The position numbers and the translations under genes are program-made. From Streptomyces lunaelactis (GTDB lineage Bacteria; Actinomycetota; Actinomycetes; Streptomycetales; Streptomycetaceae): a stretch of 64,000 nt of DNA. Below the pieces are notes generated by a model, which was given only the letters and a program-made list of their open reading frames with translations, made no database searches and was not told the origin of the DNA. The stretch lies in the NCBI RefSeq assembly GCF_003054555.1, contig NZ_CP026304.1, positions 5,394,001-5,458,000 of the forward strand, read 5' to 3'. Positions 44,295-53,330 of the stretch are shown here, one piece after another (within the stretch, counting starts at the first letter, position 1; each line of letters begins with the position of its first letter).

Positions 44295-44888
44295 TCAGGG
44301 ACGCAGGTGGGTCAGCAGTTCGTCTGCGGCAGGGTAGGGACGTTCCTGGGGCAGCAGGCGGGCCGCCGAGTCGAGGTTGCCACTGCGTACGAGCGTGTGG
44401 ATCTCGTGGGCGAGTGGGGTCATGTCGCGGATGGTGACTGTCCATTCGTCGGCGTAGCGTCGTGCGGCCTCGCCAGAGAGGCCGAGTTGAAGGGAGCGGT
44501 GCGGCAGGGGTTGCAGGTGCAGGTCCCGCTCGGGGTCCCACTGGATACGAGTGGGCACGCTCTTCAGCTGACGCTGCCAGGTGGCGCGGTCGGGGTGTAC
44601 CCCGCGGACGTAGCTCGACAGGCACGCGTTGCGCAGCGCCCACTCGAAGCCGTCGCGGGCGATCTCAACGGCGAGGACGGTCTCCTGACCGGCCTTAGTG
44701 GCCCAGCCACAGCGGTACATCATCCACAGGAATGACGGTTTGATCCACGTCATCCGGTCCCGCTTCCACATGGCGGGAAAGCGGCCCTCGCGGACGGCGG
44801 GCAGGCCGATGTCCGGGGAGTACGCCTGATAGACGGTGATCGTGGATGCTGCGTAGACCGCCCGGATCCGGCGTTGCGGTTCTTCCAT
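44295..44888 (-). CDS. DUF4291-family protein
   Basis: A 197-residue cytosolic protein. IRAVYAASTITVYQAYSPDI, GRFPAMWKRDRMTWIKPSF and LWMMYRCGWATKAGQETVLA are the DUF4291 hallmarks. The family is widespread but uncharacterised; the conserved Arg/Lys/Trp cluster suggests a nucleotide or nucleic-acid enzyme, unproven. ATG 44888 begins close to the conserved block. There is no ribosome site; it could be leaderless. The 259-bp region upstream (44889-45147) contains the duplicated msrA tail. Confidence 0.85.
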   Translation of the reverse strand: MEEPQRRIRAVYAASTITVYQAYSPDIGLPAVREGRFPAMWKRDRMTWIKPSFLWMMYRCGWATKAGQETVLAVEIARDGFEWALRNACLSSYVRGVHPDRATWQRQLKSVPTRIQWDPERDLHLQPLPHRSLQLGLSGEAARRYADEWTVTIRDMTPLAHEIHTLVRSGNLDSAARLLPQERPYPAADELLTHLRP

Positions 44889-45117
44889 GACGTACAGCGT
44901 GGAGCTGACCGGTCCGGGCAGCCACCGATTTTCGACCGCCCTTTGCCCCCCGCGGAGGCCTGGCCGCAGCACTGTGCCAGTTGCCAGTACCACGGCCGTC
45001 CTCTTCAAGCACCAGGACTCGTGCCACCGGCTACTTGTCCGTTGCCTCCTGAGCCGGCGTGAGACCCGTCGGGCAAGACGCCCCCAGTTCGTCTCGAACG
45101 GGTCACCTGGCTTGACC

Positions 45118-45146
45118 CCCGTCCCGCCGATCCCCCAGTACCCCGC
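45118..45146. repeat. Duplicated msrA 3'-end fragment (direct repeat of 45883-45911)
   Basis: These 29 bases match 45883-45911 in msrA with one mismatch, in the same orientation, 765 bp apart. On the minus strand it reads GYWGIGGTGV against [12 protein letters not shown] in MsrA, so a catalytic-region Cys codon is altered. It lies directly beside the GPP34 stop codon, so the two copies flank the GPP34 gene. Confidence 0.7.
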
Positions 45147-45147
45147 G

Positions 45148-45750
45148 TCACGGGCCTCGCCAGATGTTGTCGAAGGCCGCATCTTCGATGCTTCGCCGTT
45201 GCCGTACGGCCTCCAGTTCCATCACTGCGTCGTTGACGGTGGCCAGTACGGTCACGACGGTGTCGTCGGAGAGCTGCAGGGAGTCGTCGGTCGGCTCACG
45301 GATTCCCAGGGCTGCCCCGAGGGCGGCGAGGACGGGCTCGCCCGACGTCCAGCGGGCGGCTGCCTGGCGACGGGCCGGTGAGTCGACCAGTGCCGTTCCG
45401 TCGGTCCGGAGAGGTATCCAGCGATGGCGTTGCCGAGTGACCTGTCCTTCCGCCTCCAGGTCGGCGAGATAGGTCGAGGACAGGCCACGGCCTCGGCGCC
45501 ACAGCCACTCCTCGACGGACTCGTACGGCGCCTGCCGGCTGAGCGACGACGCTGCATCGTGCAACAGGCGATCAGCTACTGCCGACGGCGGGCCGGGCAC
45601 GATGCGGTCGCCGTCCAGTGTGAGGGCCTCGGCGTCGACGAGGTCGACCAGTTCGGCTCCCGCGAGGGCGAGTGACAGGTCGCCCTGCTCGACGGGACGG
45701 CCGGACGCGACGTCCATGGTGACGATCAACAGGTCACGCGGTGTGGTCAT
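45148..45750 (-). CDS. GPP34 (GOLPH3-like) family protein
   Basis: A 200-residue all-helical protein. It starts PRDLLIVTMDVASGRPVEQG, followed by LSLALAGAELVDLVDAEAL and ESVEEWLWRRGRGLSSTYLA, typical of bacterial GPP34 domains. Eukaryotic GOLPH3/Vps74 binds phosphoinositides and Golgi enzymes. The role of the many actinobacterial copies is unknown. ATG 45750 follows GAGAGGGAG. It lies between msrA and a duplicated msrA tail, suggesting insertion into this spot. Confidence 0.82.
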   Translation of the reverse strand: MTTPRDLLIVTMDVASGRPVEQGDLSLALAGAELVDLVDAEALTLDGDRIVPGPPSAVADRLLHDAASSLSRQAPYESVEEWLWRRGRGLSSTYLADLEAEGQVTRQRHRWIPLRTDGTALVDSPARRQAAARWTSGEPVLAALGAALGIREPTDDSLQLSDDTVVTVLATVNDAVMELEAVRQRRSIEDAAFDNIWRGP

Positions 45751-45848
45751 GACGGCTCCCTCTCGGAGGCATGGGTGGCGATCGTGGCCGCCAGGAGGCC
45801 GGCACCCCCAATAGCGGCTCCGCATCCGGCACTTCGGTGACGTCAGCC

Positions 45849-46508
45849 TTATGCCTTGGCCACGCCGATCGGGCACGAAACGCCCGTCCCGCCGATCCCG
45901 CAGTACCCCGCCGGGTTCTTGTCCAAGTACTGCTGGTGATATCCCTCGGCAGGCCAGAACGTCCGGCCCTCCGCCGGCAGCAGTTCCGTCGTGATCGTGC
46001 CGTACCCCGAGCCCGTCAGGACCTTCTGGTACGCCTCCCGTGACGCCTCCGCGGCCGTTGCCTGGGCCTCCGAGTGGGTGTAGATCGCCGAGCGGTACTG
46101 CGTGCCCACGTCATTGCCCTGGCGGAAGCCCTGCGTCGGGTTGTGGGACTCCCAGAACAGCTTCAGCAGTGACTCGTACGAGACGATCTTCGGGTCGAAG
46201 ACGACGCGCACCGCCTCCGTGTGGCCCGTCAGGCCCGAGCAGACCTCTTCGTATGCGGGGTTCGGGGTGTGGCCGCCCTGGTAGCCGACCAGGGTTGTCC
46301 AGACGCCTTCCGTCTGCCAGAACTTGCGCTCCGCGCCCCAGAAACAGCCCAGGCCGAAGTCCGCGATCTCCATACCCTCCGGGTACGGGCCCAGCAGCGG
46401 GTTGCCCAGCACCGTGTGGCGGTCGGGGACGGTGAGTTCGGGCACGGGGCGGCCGCGCAGGGCCTGGTCGGGGGCGGGGAGCTCGGGGGTGCGGCGGGAC
46501 AGGAACAT
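45849..46508 (-). CDS. msrA: Peptide-methionine (S)-S-oxide reductase
   Basis: A 219-residue enzyme that reduces methionine-S-sulfoxide in proteins. The catalytic Cys55 is in GCFWGAE. Two recycling cysteines are in [12 protein letters not shown] (Cys203, Cys212). [20 protein letters not shown] and YRSAIYTH are conserved. A 45-residue N-terminal extension, typical of the actinobacterial form, precedes the domain. The stop is TAA. A duplicated, degenerate copy of its 3' end lies 0.77 kb downstream. It is transcribed toward the GPP34 gene. Confidence 0.95.
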   Translation of the reverse strand: MFLSRRTPELPAPDQALRGRPVPELTVPDRHTVLGNPLLGPYPEGMEIADFGLGCFWGAERKFWQTEGVWTTLVGYQGGHTPNPAYEEVCSGLTGHTEAVRVVFDPKIVSYESLLKLFWESHNPTQGFRQGNDVGTQYRSAIYTHSEAQATAAEASREAYQKVLTGSGYGTITTELLPAEGRTFWPAEGYHQQYLDKNPAGYCGIGGTGVSCPIGVAKA

Positions 46509-46643
46509 GCGGGGCTCCTCGGGGTGTCGGGTCCGTACAAGGGAACGTACGGACCCCGCCGGGCATTCCTCAGCCTGCCCTCGCGGACCGCCGAGGTGCG
46601 CAGCTCCCAGTCCTTGTCGGTGGCCGGGCTGCGACCTGCGGAG

Positions 46644-47747
46644 TCAGCGCAGGAGCGTCGCCGGGGTCCCGCCGTTCGCCTCGTACCCCGCCACCGCCAG
46701 GTTCCGGTGCACCGTGTACGTCGCCGCCGGGTCCCCGCTGTGCGTCCACGGCAGCGCGCCGATGTGGCCGTCCACCCGCACCAGCTGGTTCATCGCCTCG
46801 GCCCACCGCTCCGACCGTACGAGGAAGAGGATCAGCAGATGCCGTACGTGCGCGAGCATCGGGTCGTCGGCGCGGGCGGAGTGCACCGCGAACAGCGCGC
46901 CCTCCATCGCCTTGGTGACCACCGCGCTCTGGTAGAAGCCCTGCACCAGAATGACGTCCGGGATGTGCTCGTACACCGCGAACAGCGGCAGCGCGGCGAG
47001 CAGTGAGCCGTGCGGAGCGCGCGCCGCGGCCGTCGTCGCGAAGTGGTCGGCCTCCTCGCGCGAGCCGTGCCACTTCTCGCACAGGTAGTGCAGCGCGGCC
47101 AGATGCGCGCCCATGTGCTCCGGCGCCCGGTCGATCACCTTCGCCCACACCTGGTCGAACTGCTCGTTGGAGTAGCCGAGTCCACGCGCGACGGCGAGTT
47201 CCACGATGTACGGGATCGGGTCTCCGGGCGACAGCAGTGCCGCCTCGCCGCAGACGGTACGGGCCTCCTCCAGGATGATCCGGAAGTCGTCCGTCCCCGC
47301 CGACGACGACCGCCACGCCTGCTGCACCAGGAACTCGGCGTGCACCTGCGCGGCGCCCGCGTCCTTCGAGGACTCCGAGCGCCAGTCGCGCAGCCACGCG
47401 CCACCGGCACCCGGCTTCTGCTGGAGCTCCAGCGAGGCGGCCCCGGCGAAGGCCTGGACGCGCTGCCAGCGCACCTCGCCCTCCTTCGGCGTCCCGGCCA
47501 GCAGCTGGGCGGCGGCCCGCCAGTCCTGGGTGTGCTGGACGACATCGAGTACGTCGAGGAGGTCCTGGTCCGGTCCCGGCAGCCGGATGTCCAGCTCTTC
47601 CTGCCGTACGAATCCGTACGTGTCCGGGTCGGCGGCGTCGGGCGAGCCGGGGGCGACCTGGCGTATGCCGGAGCGGTGCCGCATCACGTAAGGACCGATG
47701 ATCATGGCCAGCAGGCCCATCGCGAACAGGAACCAGAGAATCTCCAT
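46644..47747 (-). CDS. Membrane-anchored TPR-like hypothetical protein
   Basis: A 367-residue protein. One N-terminal TM (ILWFLFAMGLLAMIIGPYVM) is followed by about 330 residues of helical, repeat-like sequence (AAQLLAGTPKEGEVRWQRVQ, EEARTVCGEAALLSPGDP, YLCEKWHGSREEADHFA), most like degenerate TPRs. Its location between msrA and metB matches a conserved Streptomyces gene of unknown function. ATG 47747 has only GGGG nearby. Divergent from metB. Confidence 0.75.
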   Translation of the reverse strand: MEILWFLFAMGLLAMIIGPYVMRHRSGIRQVAPGSPDAADPDTYGFVRQEELDIRLPGPDQDLLDVLDVVQHTQDWRAAAQLLAGTPKEGEVRWQRVQAFAGAASLELQQKPGAGGAWLRDWRSESSKDAGAAQVHAEFLVQQAWRSSSAGTDDFRIILEEARTVCGEAALLSPGDPIPYIVELAVARGLGYSNEQFDQVWAKVIDRAPEHMGAHLAALHYLCEKWHGSREEADHFATTAAARAPHGSLLAALPLFAVYEHIPDVILVQGFYQSAVVTKAMEGALFAVHSARADDPMLAHVRHLLILFLVRSERWAEAMNQLVRVDGHIGALPWTHSGDPAATYTVHRNLAVAGYEANGGTPATLLR

Positions 47748-47818
47748 GGCCCCATTGTCCCGGACGGCGACCGGGGCGGGCCACGCCCGGGGCCGTACCG
47801 GGACTACGCTCGGGCCTC

Positions 47819-48973
47819 ATGAGTGACCAGGACAGTTTCCACAACTTCGAGACCCGCGCCATCCACGCGGGCAACACCGCGGATCCGCTGACCGGCGCGG
47901 TCGTCCCGCCGATCTACCAGGTGTCCACCTATAAGCAGGACGGGGTGGGCGGCCTGCGCGGCGGCTACGAGTACAGCCGCAGCGCCAACCCCACGCGCAC
48001 CGCGCTGGAGGAGAACCTGGCGGCCCTGGAGGGCGGCCGGCGCGGGCTCGCCTTCGCGTCCGGACTCGCGGCGGAGGACTGCCTGCTGCGTACGCTGCTG
48101 GCGCCGGGCGACCATGTGGTGATCCCGAACGACGCGTACGGCGGCACCTTCCGGCTCTTCGCGAAGGTCGTCTCGCGCTGGGGCGTGGAGTGGTCGGTGG
48201 CCGACACCTCCGACCCGGCGGCGGTGCGCGCCGCGGTCACCCCGAAGACGAAGGTGATCTGGGTCGAGACCCCCTCCAACCCGCTGCTCGGCATCACGGA
48301 CATCGCGGCCGTGGCGGCCGTCGCCCGGGGCGCGGGCGCGAAGCTCGTCGTCGACAACACCTTCGCCAGCCCCTATCTGCAGCAGCCGATCGCGCTGGGC
48401 GCGGACATCGTCGTGCACTCCCTCACCAAGTACATGGGCGGGCACTCGGACGTCGTCGGCGGTGCGCTGATCGCGGCGGACGAGACGGTGGGCGAGGAAC
48501 TGGCGTACCACCAGAACGCGATGGGCGCGGTGGCCGGGCCTTTCGACGCGTGGCTGGTGCTGCGCGGCATCAAGACGCTGCCCGTGCGCATGGACCGGCA
48601 CAGTGAGAACGCCGCGCGCGTCGCCGAGATGCTCACCGAGCACCCCAAGGTCACCAGGGTCCTCTACCCGGGACTGCCCGAGCACCCGGGCCACGAGACC
48701 GCGGCCAAGCAGATGAAGGCTTTCGGCGGCATGGTGTCGTTCCAGGTCGCGGGCGGCGAGGAGGCGGCGGTCGAGGTCTGCAACCGCGCGAAGCTCTTCA
48801 CGCTGGGCGAGTCCCTGGGCGGCGTCGAGTCGCTGATCGAGCACCCGGGCCGGATGACGCATGCGTCCGTGGTGGGTTCGGCGCTGGAGGTCCCGGCGGA
48901 CCTGGTGCGTCTGTCGGTGGGCATCGAGTCGGGCGACGACCTGCTGACGGACCTCAAGCGGGCGCTGGGCTGA
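47819..48973 (+). CDS. metB: Cystathionine gamma-synthase/lyase family PLP enzyme
   Basis: A 384-residue Cys/Met-metabolism PLP enzyme. YEYSRSANPTRTALEENLA is the substrate and PLP phosphate region, and HSLTKYMGGHSDVVGG carries the Schiff-base Lys204. The ending SLGGVESLIEHPGRMTHAS is standard. It should make cystathionine from O-succinyl- or O-acetylhomoserine, although lyase activity is also possible in this family. TACGCT (47805-47810) lies eight bases before the ATG, so a leaderless mRNA is likely. The last codons are part of a tandem repeat continuing downstream. Confidence 0.92.
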   Translation: MSDQDSFHNFETRAIHAGNTADPLTGAVVPPIYQVSTYKQDGVGGLRGGYEYSRSANPTRTALEENLAALEGGRRGLAFASGLAAEDCLLRTLLAPGDHVVIPNDAYGGTFRLFAKVVSRWGVEWSVADTSDPAAVRAAVTPKTKVIWVETPSNPLLGITDIAAVAAVARGAGAKLVVDNTFASPYLQQPIALGADIVVHSLTKYMGGHSDVVGGALIAADETVGEELAYHQNAMGAVAGPFDAWLVLRGIKTLPVRMDRHSENAARVAEMLTEHPKVTRVLYPGLPEHPGHETAAKQMKAFGGMVSFQVAGGEEAAVEVCNRAKLFTLGESLGGVESLIEHPGRMTHASVVGSALEVPADLVRLSVGIESGDDLLTDLKRALG

Positions 48974-49050
48974 CCTGAACCCAAGCGGGCGCTGGGCAGG
49001 CCTGACCCAAGCGGGCGCCGGGCCGGCCTGGACCCAAGCGGGCGCTGGGC
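48955..49050. repeat. Four-copy minisatellite from the metB 3' end
   Basis: CAAGCGGGCGCTGGGC starts at 48955, 48982, 49008 and 49035, the third with one change, so the period is 26-27 bp. Copy 1 encodes KRALG at the end of MetB; copies 2-4 are non-coding. It arose by tandem duplication of the gene end. Confidence 0.9.
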
Positions 49051-49142
49051 CGACCGCGCCCGTACCGCCTTCGCTCCGACCCCGGTCGCCGGGCGGGCTT
49101 GCTCTCGAGCCCGTCCGGCGAACGGCGTCACGCGTAGAGGTG

Positions 49143-49334
49143 TCAGGCCGGGACCTTCTCGTCCTCCAGAGACTCGCGGATCTGCGCGCGCAGTTCCAGG
49201 CTGTCCGTGTGCTCGTGAACGGAGACCGCGTGTTCGCTGGCGGCCCGTACGACTTCCTCTTCCTCGCCGGTGATGGTGAGGGAACAGTTCATTACACTCG
49301 GGAACTTGCGGCAATCGGCGACTTTCCTGGTCAT
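49143..49334 (-). CDS. DUF1059-family small protein
   Basis: A 63-residue soluble protein with CRKFPSVMNCSLTITGEEEE and HAVSVHEH, typical of DUF1059. Two Cys and nearby His residues suggest metal or redox binding. The function is unknown. ATG 49334 follows AGGAGG. It is convergent with metB across the tandem repeat. Confidence 0.85.
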   Translation of the reverse strand: MTRKVADCRKFPSVMNCSLTITGEEEEVVRAASEHAVSVHEHTDSLELRAQIRESLEDEKVPA

Positions 49335-49449
49335 GACGGCCTCCTGAGCTGGGTCTGTGCGGCGCTTCCCTCCAGCATAGATCCGCCCAGATCAGCGCAG
49401 ATCAGCCCAGCTCCGGCGAATCGGGCCGATCGCCCCAAAATGGAGCGTG

Positions 49450-49701
49450 CTACCAGCCCTCCAGTGGCGGCGTCGTCTCCGACGGCGGCGTGAGCCATGG
49501 CTCCGCCATCGACGCCCAGACGGCGAATGCGATCGCCGCCACCACCAGCAGCGTCCATGCCGCGCGGCGCAGCGCCCGGTGGCGGCGCAGCAGCCGGCTG
49601 CCGTGTTCGGTGGCGCGGGCCGCCAGATCGGCGGGGACCGGGGGATGCCGGGTCTCCAGCATCCGGCGGACCTCGTCCTCCTTGCGGTCCGGCCGGTTCA
49701 T
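49450..49701 (-). CDS. Small single-TM protein coupled to the sigma-like gene
   Basis: An 83-residue protein. A cytosolic part (PDRKEDEVRRMLETRHPPVP, residues 3-45) is followed by one TM helix (AAWTLLVVAAIAFAVWASMA) and a short exterior tail. Its ATG overlaps the stop of the upstream sigma-like gene (ATGA, 49698-49701). Size, topology and coupling match a minimal anti-sigma factor, but no zinc motif is seen. The call is inferred from context. Confidence 0.65.
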   Translation of the reverse strand: MNRPDRKEDEVRRMLETRHPPVPADLAARATEHGSRLLRRHRALRRAAWTLLVVAAIAFAVWASMAEPWLTPPSETTPPLEGW

Positions 49702-50171
49702 GACGCCGCCTTCACCGGAGCGCGCGGCGGCCTCGGCGGGGTGCTGCGCATCGTCGCGATGGCCCGGGCGCAGATCGCCCGGACCCGTTCCACCGGCAGT
49801 CCGATCAGCGCCGCCGTCTGCGCCTCGGCGACCCCTTCGTACAGCCGCAGTACCAGGATCAGGCGCTCCTGCGGAGTGAGGCGTTCCAGTACTCCGCCGT
49901 GCGCCTTGTGACAGCGCCAGGCGTTGCGGGCGAAGCGGGCGGCCAGCTCCTGGCGGGTGCGGTCGTACGGGTCCTCGCCGCGCAGCCGGTCCCAGTCCGC
50001 GTACGTACGGGCCAGTGCGGCCGTCAGCAGCTGCTGGGCGTGCGGGTTGATGCCGGGCGTCTCGGCCGTGAGCAGCGTGGCGGCATGCAGCAGCCGGCCG
50101 GCCGCGCCCGCGACGAACGCCTCGAACTCCCGGGCGCGGCGACGCGTCAATGTCGTCTGCCGCTCGCTCAC
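49698..50171 (-). CDS. Sigma-70-like (ECF/SigE-type) protein with degenerate region 2
   Basis: A 157-residue protein. The C terminus is a clear sigma region 4 (LTPQERLILVLRLYEGVAEA, AALIGLPVERVRAICARAIA). The N-terminal half keeps only faint SigE-like features (LLHAATLLTAE, LARTYADWDRLRGEDPYDRT) and lacks a normal region 2 for core-enzyme binding. It may be a DNA-binding regulator rather than a working sigma factor. GTG 50171 has a close GAGGA. Translationally coupled to the small TM protein. Confidence 0.7.
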   Translation of the reverse strand: MSERQTTLTRRRAREFEAFVAGAAGRLLHAATLLTAETPGINPHAQQLLTAALARTYADWDRLRGEDPYDRTRQELAARFARNAWRCHKAHGGVLERLTPQERLILVLRLYEGVAEAQTAALIGLPVERVRAICARAIATMRSTPPRPPRAPVKAAS

Positions 50172-50202
50172 GTCCTCATGAAGGAGCAGATACGCCCCCG
50201 GG

Positions 50203-50715
50203 TCAAGAGGCCGGCGGCGTCTCCGTGTCCACGGACGGCAGACCCGCCTGGCGGGCGGAGAGGGCGGTGTTGAAGCGGGTGAGCAGAGTGCAGAACGACT
50301 CGCGCTCCGTCTCCGTCCAGCCGTCCGTCACCTGGGCCATCAGCTCGCGCCGTGACGAGCGGACCTCTTCGAGCCTGGCCTGGCCGCGCGGGGACAGCTG
50401 GAGCACGACCGCGCGGCCGTCCTCCGGGTGCGAGGTGCGCTTGACCAGGCCGGTGTCGACGAGCGGAGCGACCTGGCGGGTGACGGTCGAGGAGTCGATG
50501 CCCATCCCGGCGGCCAGCGCCTTGACGCCCATCGGGCCTTCCCGGTCGAGCCGGTTGAGCAGCAGGTAGGCGGCGCGGTCCATGGAGTTGCGGACCTGGC
50601 CGACCCCGCCGAGCCGCGTCTGTTCCGCGCGGCGTGCGAAGACGGCGACCTGGTGCTGGAGGGCATCGAGGAGGCCGGGGTCGAGATGAGTCGTCATGTC
50701 CTGAGAAGTGGGCAT
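50203..50715 (-). CDS. MarR-family transcriptional regulator
   Basis: A 170-residue winged-helix regulator. MGVKALAAGMGIDSSTVTRQ is the recognition HTH and RTSHPEDGRAVVLQLSPRG the wing. MarR dimers usually repress nearby genes and release on binding phenolic or drug-like ligands. ATG 50715 is chosen; ATG 50697 with AGGA before it is an alternative. It is divergent from ilvA by 147 bp. The target is unknown. Confidence 0.87.
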   Translation of the reverse strand: MPTSQDMTTHLDPGLLDALQHQVAVFARRAEQTRLGGVGQVRNSMDRAAYLLLNRLDREGPMGVKALAAGMGIDSSTVTRQVAPLVDTGLVKRTSHPEDGRAVVLQLSPRGQARLEEVRSSRRELMAQVTDGWTETERESFCTLLTRFNTALSARQAGLPSVDTETPPAS

Positions 50716-50862
50716 GGCTGCGGTGGCTCTCTCGTGCGGTGGTCGGTTGGTGGGGGACAGAGTACGCGGCAACGACCCGGTGCGTACCAGCGCTGCGCAA
50801 AGCCGTGGGCAAGCATCGGACCCGGGCGGATGCCAGGCCGGTGAGCTGCGAGACTTGCTGTC

Positions 50863-52092
<1,230 letters not shown>

Positions 52093-52166
52093 AGCCGGCC
52101 GGACGCGGGCCGGGACTGGGGCCGGGACTGCCGGGCCGGGCCTGCCCGGCCGGAATGCCGAACCTC

Positions 52167-52195
52167 TTGAGTAACGCGATACATCGCGATACGGT
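52167..52195 (+). promoter_or_regulatory. drrAB promoter with operator between -35 and -10
   Basis: TTGAGT (52167-52172) and TACGGT (52190-52195) are 17 nt apart. Between them lies CGCGAT-AC-ATCGCG (52175-52188), a palindrome that also forms the direct repeat GCGATAC. A repressor bound there would block polymerase. No repressor gene is adjacent. The leader to drrA is about 90 nt. Confidence 0.55.
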
Positions 52196-52292
52196 AGGCG
52201 TCCTGCCATGCTCCCGCCAGGCGCGGGGTGACGGGCAATCCATACTCATCCGCACGAAGAACCCACCCACCTGCCACCTTGGGAGAACCCAC

Positions 52293-53330
52293 ATGCCAGG
52301 CGCCATCTACGCCGAAGGTCTGGTGAAGACCTTCGGTGATGTACGGGCTCTGGACGGCGTCGACCTCGACGTTCCGGAAGGCACGGTCCTGGGACTTCTC
52401 GGCCCCAACGGAGCCGGCAAGACCACCGCCGTGCGCGTACTGACCACCTTGCTGCGGCCCGACAGCGGTACGGCCGTCGTCGCCGGTATCGACGTCCTGA
52501 AGCACCCGAACGAAGTCCGCCGCTGCATCGGCCTGTCCGGTCAGTTCGCCGCGGTCGACGAGTATCTGACGGGTCGGGAGAACCTTCAGATGGTCGGCCA
52601 GCTCTACCAGATGAGCGCGCGCGACGCGAAGGCCCGGGCGGTCGAGCTGCTCGAGCGCTTCAACCTCGCCGACGCCGCCGACCGCCCCGCCAAGACGTAC
52701 TCCGGAGGTATGCGCCGCCGGCTCGACCTCGCCGCCGCCCTGGTCGTCTCCCCGCCCGTGATGTTCATGGACGAGCCCACCACCGGACTCGACCCGCGCA
52801 ACCGGCAGCAGCTGTGGGAAGTCATCGAAGAACTGGTCAGTGGCGGTACGACGCTGCTGCTCACCACGCAGTACCTCGAAGAGGCCGACCACCTGGCCCA
52901 TGACATCTGCGTCATCGACCACGGCAAGGTCATCGCCCGCGGCACCGCCGACCAGCTCAAGGCCCAGACGGGCGGCGAGCGCGTCGAGGTCGTCGTGCAC
53001 CAGCCCGACCAGATCGCCCCCGCCCGCACCGTGCTGGAGCGGTTCGCCCTGGGCGGCGCCGGCGAGATCGCCGTCGCCGAGCACACCCGCAAGCTGACCA
53101 TCCCGGTCACCGGCGGCGCCAAGCTGCTCGCCGAGGTCATCCGCGAACTGGACGGCCGCGGCGTCGAGATCGACGACATCGGCCTGCGCCGCCCCACCCT
53201 CGACGATGTCTTCATCTCCCTCACCGGCCACCGGGCCGAGCTCGAGGACGAGGAGAACGGCGGGGCAGCGGGCGCCGAGGATGCCACGGGCGCGAAGACC
53301 AAGAAGACCCGGAAGGAGACCGCGAAGTGA
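52293..53330 (+). CDS. ABC transporter ATPase, daunorubicin-resistance (DrrA) family
   Basis: A 345-residue ATPase. Walker A GPNGAGKTT, signature YSGGMRRRLDLAAAL, Walker B FMDEPTTGLDPRN and switch TTQYLEEADHLA are present. The DrrA C-terminal domain includes RRPTLDDVFISLTGHRA. The Lys/Glu-rich tail (AKTKKTRKETAK) is unusual. ATG 52293 follows GGGAG. It powers drug export with the DrrB partner encoded next, with which it overlaps by four bases. Confidence 0.92.
   Translation: MPGAIYAEGLVKTFGDVRALDGVDLDVPEGTVLGLLGPNGAGKTTAVRVLTTLLRPDSGTAVVAGIDVLKHPNEVRRCIGLSGQFAAVDEYLTGRENLQMVGQLYQMSARDAKARAVELLERFNLADAADRPAKTYSGGMRRRLDLAAALVVSPPVMFMDEPTTGLDPRNRQQLWEVIEELVSGGTTLLLTTQYLEEADHLAHDICVIDHGKVIARGTADQLKAQTGGERVEVVVHQPDQIAPARTVLERFALGGAGEIAVAEHTRKLTIPVTGGAKLLAEVIRELDGRGVEIDDIGLRRPTLDDVFISLTGHRAELEDEENGGAAGAEDATGAKTKKTRKETAK

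Noticed and set aside
44889..45182. N-terminal extension of the DUF4291 gene through the msrA-like tail
   Set aside because: The open frame is continuous, but the family begins at 44888 and the upstream part reads as duplicated msrA sequence plus Arg-rich filler.
48955..49050. CRISPR-like spaced repeats
   Set aside because: The units are contiguous tandem copies with no unique spacers, and no cas genes are present.
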